Origin: Pseudomonadota bacterium | GTDB lineage: Bacteria; Pseudomonadota; Gammaproteobacteria; UBA5335 | Reading direction: 5' to 3' | NCBI GenBank assembly: GCA_021783685.1 | Contig: JAJXTQ010000072.1 | Coordinates: forward strand, 1 to 8,205 | DNA: 8,205 nucleotides | Part shown: positions 4,550 through 8,205 of the stretch, one piece after another | How the letters are laid out: every line of letters starts with the position of its first letter | Numbering within the stretch: the stretch's first letter is position 1 | Notes under the pieces: model-generated | The model's database searches: none | The model's input: only the letters and a program-made list of their open reading frames with translations | What the model was told of the DNA's origin: nothing | Made by a program: the position numbers and the translations under genes

Positions 4550-7245
4550 GCGTCTTCCGATGGCGACGGCGTTGCCAACATCAACAGCGCCGGCAATACC
4601 ACGAGCGTGCAGAGCAGGACCATGACCAGGGCAAGGCTCAGGGTCTTCCCCAGACTGGCCATGCCCGGATCCGAGGAAACCGCCATGCTGCCAAAGGAAC
4701 TGAGGGTCGTGACGCCGCTGAACAGCACGGCCGCGGGTGTACTGGTCTGCAGCAGGTGGGCAATCGGCACGCCCTGCCGCCAACGCGCCACCACGTAGAT
4801 CGCGAACGCCACGCCGAGGCCGATCAACAGGGGCAGGACGATGATGTTGCCGAGATTGAAGGGCAGCTTCAGCAGGCTCATGACGGCGACGGTATATGCC
4901 GCGGCCATCAGCAAGGGAATCATGATCAGCGCCATTTCGACCCAGCGGCGCAGCACCACCAGCAGCAGGCAGACGATGGCGACCAGGGCGATGGCGCTGG
5001 CCTCGCGGAAGGCGCCGGCAACGGCGTTCCCCCCCTCCACCAGCAGGACCGGCGTTCCCGCCGCCTGGGGGGCAACTTTGCGCACTGCGGCGACGAAGCG
5101 CTCCATGGCCGGGATCCCGCTGAGGTCGTCCTTCGGAAACACCTCCACCCGCGCCTGCCCGTCGGCTGCGACGTACCGCCGGCGCAGGTCGTCGGGCAGG
5201 TCCCGCAGCGCGACCGGCGCCGCCGTCAGCGCCTGCGCGAGGCGGCTCAATTCCGCCGGCAGCCCGCCCATGAGGTCCTGCTGCAATGCGGCCCACTCCT
5301 TCCCCGAGACGCCGAACCGCGCGCGGAAGTCCCGCAACGCCGCACCCAGGGATGCGGCGCTCCGGCGCAGCGCCGCATCGCCGTCGCGCTGCGTCCCGCC
5401 GCGAGCGGGCAAACGGACCAGATCGGCCTGCAGTCGTGCGGTGGCGGCGGCAAGGCCGGGGCCGGGAAGCGCGGGAACCGCCGCCGCCTGCAGGGAAAAG
5501 GGCGGCACCAGCATCTGGAGGTTCTGCAGGATCGCCAGCTTGGGGTCCTGTTGCGCGGGGACGAAACTCGCCAGCGTCAGCGCCTGCGAAACCTCCGGCA
5601 AGCGTCCGAGGCGGTCGGCGAGGCGCTCGGCCGCCGCCAGATCGGGCGCGACGACCTCGATCCGGTAGGGCGAAGTCTGCCGGTCCTGCAGCAGCTTGTG
5701 GAACACCCGGACCCCCTCGGCGTTGGGATCGATCATGTTGAGGGGATTGAAGTCGAAGCGCACCTGCGCGATCAGCGGAATCGCCGCCAGGAACAGGACG
5801 ATCGCCCCGGCGATGATCCGGCGGCCGTAGCGATGGATCGGGTGGCGATCGACCGCCAGATCATGCGTCGTCACGTGGATCACCGGCTGCGCCGCATCGA
5901 CCGCACGCAGCGGCCAAAGGGTCAACAACGCCGGCAGGAGCGTGAGCGTCACGAGCAGCGCGACGAACATGCCGATCCCCGAGATCAGTCCGAGATCCAT
6001 CATGCCCGCATACCGCGTCGGGATGAACGAGAAGAAGCTGATGGCCGCGGCGGCGGTCGCCAGACTGAGCGCACCGCCCAGCCCGGTCGCCACGATCCGC
6101 AGCGCGGCCGGGTGCGGCGCCCCGTCGTGGATCTCTTCGCGATACCGCAGGCAGAACTGGATGCCGAAATCGACCCCCAGCCCGATGAAGAGCACCGCGA
6201 ACGCCACCGATAGCAGGTTGAACGGGCCGACCGCGGCGAGCGCCACCGCGGTCGTCAGGATCATGCCCGCGATCAGGCTGGCCAGGACCGCAACGACCAG
6301 CCGCACCGAGCGCAGCGAGACGGCGAGCAACAGCAGTTCCAGACCCAGGGTCAGCCCCAAGGCCATGCCGGCACCTTCCGAGACCGTCTTGATCTGTTCG
6401 TTGTCCAGCAGTGCGTCGCCGGTCAGGCCGATATCGACGCCGTGCGCCGCGTCCAGCCCCAGCCTGGCGATCTCGGCGCGCAGCGCCCGGATCGGGCCGG
6501 CCGCGGGCTGCAGGGAATGGAGATCGCGCACCGGATTGAGGATGAGGAAGCGCTGCCGTGCCGACGCGACGCTGTCGCCGCCGGCCATCAATTCGTCCCA
6601 GCGCAAGCGGACCGTGCGCCCTTCCTGCTTCGCCCGGATCGAGGCGGTCAGCTGGTCGAGCAGCGGCGCGAGCCCCGGTACGGCCTCCCCGCCGTCGGTG
6701 CGCTGTCGGATCGCGGTATCGAGCAGACCGAAAAGTCCTTGCAGGCTAGCATCCTGCGCCAGGCTGGCGATGAGCGGCTGGGCGGCGGCGATGCGGTCCG
6801 CCAGCTGCTGCAGTTGGGGCGGATCGAGAAACAGCAGCCCGTTGCGCTGAAAAAACGCATCGCCCCCCGGCGCATAGACGCCGGTGAACTCCGAGGGATG
6901 GGCGCGCGCCCACGCCGCAAGGCGGTCCAGCGCACTTGCCGCCAGCCCGGAGGAATCGCCATCGATCACCACGACCAGCGTGTTCGCCGTCTGCGGAAAT
7001 TCGCGCTCGAAATGCTGCTGGTGGCGCTGGAACGGCAGGTCGTGCGACAAGATGCCGCTGGTATCGGCGTCGATGTCGAAGTGGGTCGCGCTGTAGTACG
7101 ACGCCGCCACGAGCAGCGCCGCAGCGGCGACGACGACGGATCGCGCGTGGCGGCCGGAACCCTCGACCAGCCGCAGGATTCCCGCCATGTAGCGCCGCCC
7201 GAGCGCCCGCAACCGGGGCTCAGCCCGGCGCAAGATCCAGTTCAC
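4546..7245 (-). CDS. hpnN: HpnN, RND/MMPL-type hopanoid transporter
   Basis: An 899-residue inner-membrane pump. In Rhodopseudomonas palustris HpnN is needed to move hopanoids to the outer membrane. Seen: the RND duplication, two halves of one plus five helices with large periplasmic domains. TM1 is about 36-54, the first periplasmic domain 55-290 and TM2-6 about 292-445, with GLGVDFGIQ at 355-363 (candidate proton-relay D359). A cytoplasmic linker follows, then TM7 476-494, the second periplasmic domain 495-748 and TM8-12 about 750-891. In the second half the matching site reads GLGVAFAIYVVARW (809-822), with no acidic residue. GVTTLSSFGSMAVSSDPGMAS (844-864) resembles the family's last motif. 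The start is GTG 7245: GGAGG lies 10 nt upstream inside hpnK, giving a 26-nt overlap. A later ATG at 7188 lacks a ribosome binding site. hpnL follows with a 4-nt overlap. The family assignment is firm. Confidence 0.94.
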   Translation of the reverse strand: MNWILRRAEPRLRALGRRYMAGILRLVEGSGRHARSVVVAAAALLVAASYYSATHFDIDADTSGILSHDLPFQRHQQHFEREFPQTANTLVVVIDGDSSGLAASALDRLAAWARAHPSEFTGVYAPGGDAFFQRNGLLFLDPPQLQQLADRIAAAQPLIASLAQDASLQGLFGLLDTAIRQRTDGGEAVPGLAPLLDQLTASIRAKQEGRTVRLRWDELMAGGDSVASARQRFLILNPVRDLHSLQPAAGPIRALRAEIARLGLDAAHGVDIGLTGDALLDNEQIKTVSEGAGMALGLTLGLELLLLAVSLRSVRLVVAVLASLIAGMILTTAVALAAVGPFNLLSVAFAVLFIGLGVDFGIQFCLRYREEIHDGAPHPAALRIVATGLGGALSLATAAAAISFFSFIPTRYAGMMDLGLISGIGMFVALLVTLTLLPALLTLWPLRAVDAAQPVIHVTTHDLAVDRHPIHRYGRRIIAGAIVLFLAAIPLIAQVRFDFNPLNMIDPNAEGVRVFHKLLQDRQTSPYRIEVVAPDLAAAERLADRLGRLPEVSQALTLASFVPAQQDPKLAILQNLQMLVPPFSLQAAAVPALPGPGLAAATARLQADLVRLPARGGTQRDGDAALRRSAASLGAALRDFRARFGVSGKEWAALQQDLMGGLPAELSRLAQALTAAPVALRDLPDDLRRRYVAADGQARVEVFPKDDLSGIPAMERFVAAVRKVAPQAAGTPVLLVEGGNAVAGAFREASAIALVAIVCLLLVVLRRWVEMALIMIPLLMAAAYTVAVMSLLKLPFNLGNIIVLPLLIGLGVAFAIYVVARWRQGVPIAHLLQTSTPAAVLFSGVTTLSSFGSMAVSSDPGMASLGKTLSLALVMVLLCTLVVLPALLMLATPSPSEDA

Positions 7246-8143
7246 GGAAACTCATCCTCCGGTAGCCGGCCTGGTCGAGCGCCATCCGGACGGCGGGGCT
7301 CAGCAGCGCGGCGAGTTCGTCCTCCTGGCGATAGTCGGGCATGCGCCGCACCAGTTCGGCGCTGCGCGCCGCCGCCGGGTGGAAATACAGTTCGCTCACC
7401 CCGTCGGGAAGCCGCCGCAACAGCTGCAGCAACGCCGCCTCGTTCCACGCGCCCGTGTTCGAGAGTCCGAACAGATAGTCGTTGTGGCGGACCCCCGCGC
7501 GACGGATTCGGCGCCGCAGCAGTGCCAGCCAGGGCGCCAGAAACCCTGCCCACACCAGGCGACCGAGCATGCCGCCGTCGCGCAGCCCGCCCTGGTTCCA
7601 GGGCTCATAGGGCAGCCGCACGCCGCGCAGGCCGTAGTCGCGCCCGATGTCGAGAATCAGCGCCAGGACGGTGGGGTGGACGTGCATGTGCTTGTGCGCA
7701 TTGACGTGGTCCAGTTCGAGTCCGGTGGCGCGGAAGGCGTCGAATTGCGCCCGGATCTCGGCCGCCAGTTGTCGGCGCACGCGCGGCAGGAAAAAGAAGC
7801 GGACGCCCGGCCCGAACTGGCCGGCGCGAAACTCGCCATCGGCCGTCACGAGGTCCGGAATGGCATCCGGCGGCAGCACGCTGCGTCCATCGACCAGCGT
7901 GCAGTGCAGGCCGACGCGCAGCCCCGGCGTGCGCCGGGCGCGCGCCACCGCGTCGGCCGCCGCCGGCGCGCCGACCATCAGGCTCGTCGTCGTCAGGATG
8001 CCTTCGCGGAACGCGCGCTCCACCGCTTCGTTGACCGCCACGTCGAGACCGAAGTCGTCGGCCGTGACGATCACGCGCTTCGCGCCCGCGCGTTCAGCCG
8101 CCCCGGCGGCCCGCGCATCGGTGCTCAATGCGTCCCTGCTCAA
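7220..8143 (-). CDS. hpnK: HpnK, YdjC-fold hopanoid N-acetylglucosamine deacetylase
   Basis: A 307-residue cytoplasmic carbohydrate deacetylase of the YdjC/ChbG family, hopanoid branch. In Burkholderia cenocepacia HpnK removes the acetyl group from N-acetylglucosaminyl bacteriohopanetetrol on the way to the cyclitol ether hopanoid. Seen: RVIVTADDFGLD (23-34, metal-site Asp pair D29/D30), LRVGLHCTLVDGR (75-87, H80), the His-rich motif HVNAHKHMHVHP (146-157), and ELYFHPAA (251-258). Length and motif order are normal. The start is uncertain. TTG 8143 overlaps the upstream stop as TTGA, typical of coupled genes, but has no clear ribosome binding site. TTG 8128, 15 nt further in, has AGGG 5 nt upstream and removes only five residues. 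The conserved domain begins near residue 22, so either works. Its 3' end carries the ribosome binding site and start of hpnN. Confidence 0.94.
   Translation of the reverse strand: MSRDALSTDARAAGAAERAGAKRVIVTADDFGLDVAVNEAVERAFREGILTTTSLMVGAPAAADAVARARRTPGLRVGLHCTLVDGRSVLPPDAIPDLVTADGEFRAGQFGPGVRFFFLPRVRRQLAAEIRAQFDAFRATGLELDHVNAHKHMHVHPTVLALILDIGRDYGLRGVRLPYEPWNQGGLRDGGMLGRLVWAGFLAPWLALLRRRIRRAGVRHNDYLFGLSNTGAWNEAALLQLLRRLPDGVSELYFHPAAARSAELVRRMPDYRQEDELAALLSPAVRMALDQAGYRRMSFRELDLAPG
7256..7260 (-). promoter_or_regulatory. Ribosome binding site of hpnN within hpnK
   Basis: GGAGG on the - strand, 10 nt before GTG 7245, embedded in the last codons of hpnK. It is the strongest start signal nearby and sets the 26-nt gene overlap. 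Confidence 0.65.
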
Positions 8144-8205
8144 CTATGCCGCTGGCGCAGGAATCGCATGAACTCCACCCCCTCGCGCAGGCGACGCTTC
8201 ATCAT
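8140..8205 (-). CDS. hpnJ: C-terminal 21 residues of an upstream gene, probably hpnJ (radical SAM)
   Basis: The - strand frame entering the window at 8205 is open to TGA 8142-8140 and ends ...KRRLREGVEFMRFLRQRHS. The stop overlaps the TTG 8143 start of hpnK as TTGA. A short, basic, helical tail of this kind is compatible with the end of HpnJ, the radical SAM enzyme that usually precedes hpnK. In Burkholderia it converts the glucosaminyl hopanoid to the cyclitol ether. No catalytic motif is visible, so the name rests on position. HpnI (glycosyltransferase) or HpnH is the alternative. A second - strand frame is also open here until TAG at 8148-8146, but its Pro/Gly/Ala-rich peptide looks non-coding. 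Confidence 0.5.
   Translation of the reverse strand: MMKRRLREGVEFMRFLRQRHS

Noticed and set aside
4550..5296. N-terminal extension of HpnL by about 249 residues
   Set aside because: It lies wholly inside hpnN in another frame and is Arg/Gly/Ala-rich; the ATGA junction at 4549 with its ribosome binding site gives the normal HpnL start.
3281..7704. Long + strand open frames (3281-4798, 4756-6213, 6442-7704) opposite hpnM, hpnL, hpnN and hpnK
   Set aside because: The products are low-complexity, rich in Arg, Gln, His and Asp, with no recognisable motif; the opposite strand carries clear family signatures throughout.

Overview
This is a GC-rich window with dense, overlapping genes, many of them starting with GTG or TTG. 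It looks like a chromosomal region of a hopanoid-producing Gram-negative bacterium, most likely a beta- or gammaproteobacterium. That placement is inferred from gene content and base composition; there is no rRNA or phylogenetic marker here. No mobile element, CRISPR array, tRNA or rRNA was seen, and no stretch of 300 bases or more lacks a gene.

Left end, + strand (2-1430): the C-terminal end of a small polytopic membrane protein is followed after 4 nt by a complete MFS_3-type (EntS-like) major facilitator exporter. This pair converges on the rest of the window, with only 4 nt between the two opposing stop codons.

Rest of the window, - strand, read from 8205 down to 1435: a compact, apparently single transcription unit for hopanoid modification and transport. 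The order is a gene tail (probably hpnJ), hpnK, hpnN, hpnL, hpnM, mlaA (vacJ), and an unrecognised gene for a small secreted protein. Junctions are -4, -26, -4, +64, +2 and +13 nt, which fits co-transcription and partly coupled translation.

Read as a pathway: HpnK is a YdjC-fold deacetylase that, in characterised relatives, trims the N-acetylglucosaminyl hopanoid intermediate to a glucosaminyl one. HpnJ would then carry out the radical SAM step to the cyclitol ether. HpnN is an RND/MMPL pump linked to hopanoid delivery to the outer membrane. HpnL is a multi-pass LPG-synthase-like protein of unclear role. HpnM is a periplasmic MlaC-like lipid carrier and MlaA an outer-membrane lipoprotein of phospholipid trafficking. 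The operon thus lines up candidates for every step from inner membrane to outer membrane. The least explained item is the 164-residue exported protein at its end. The families are known; the joint arrangement and the last gene are the main points of interest.
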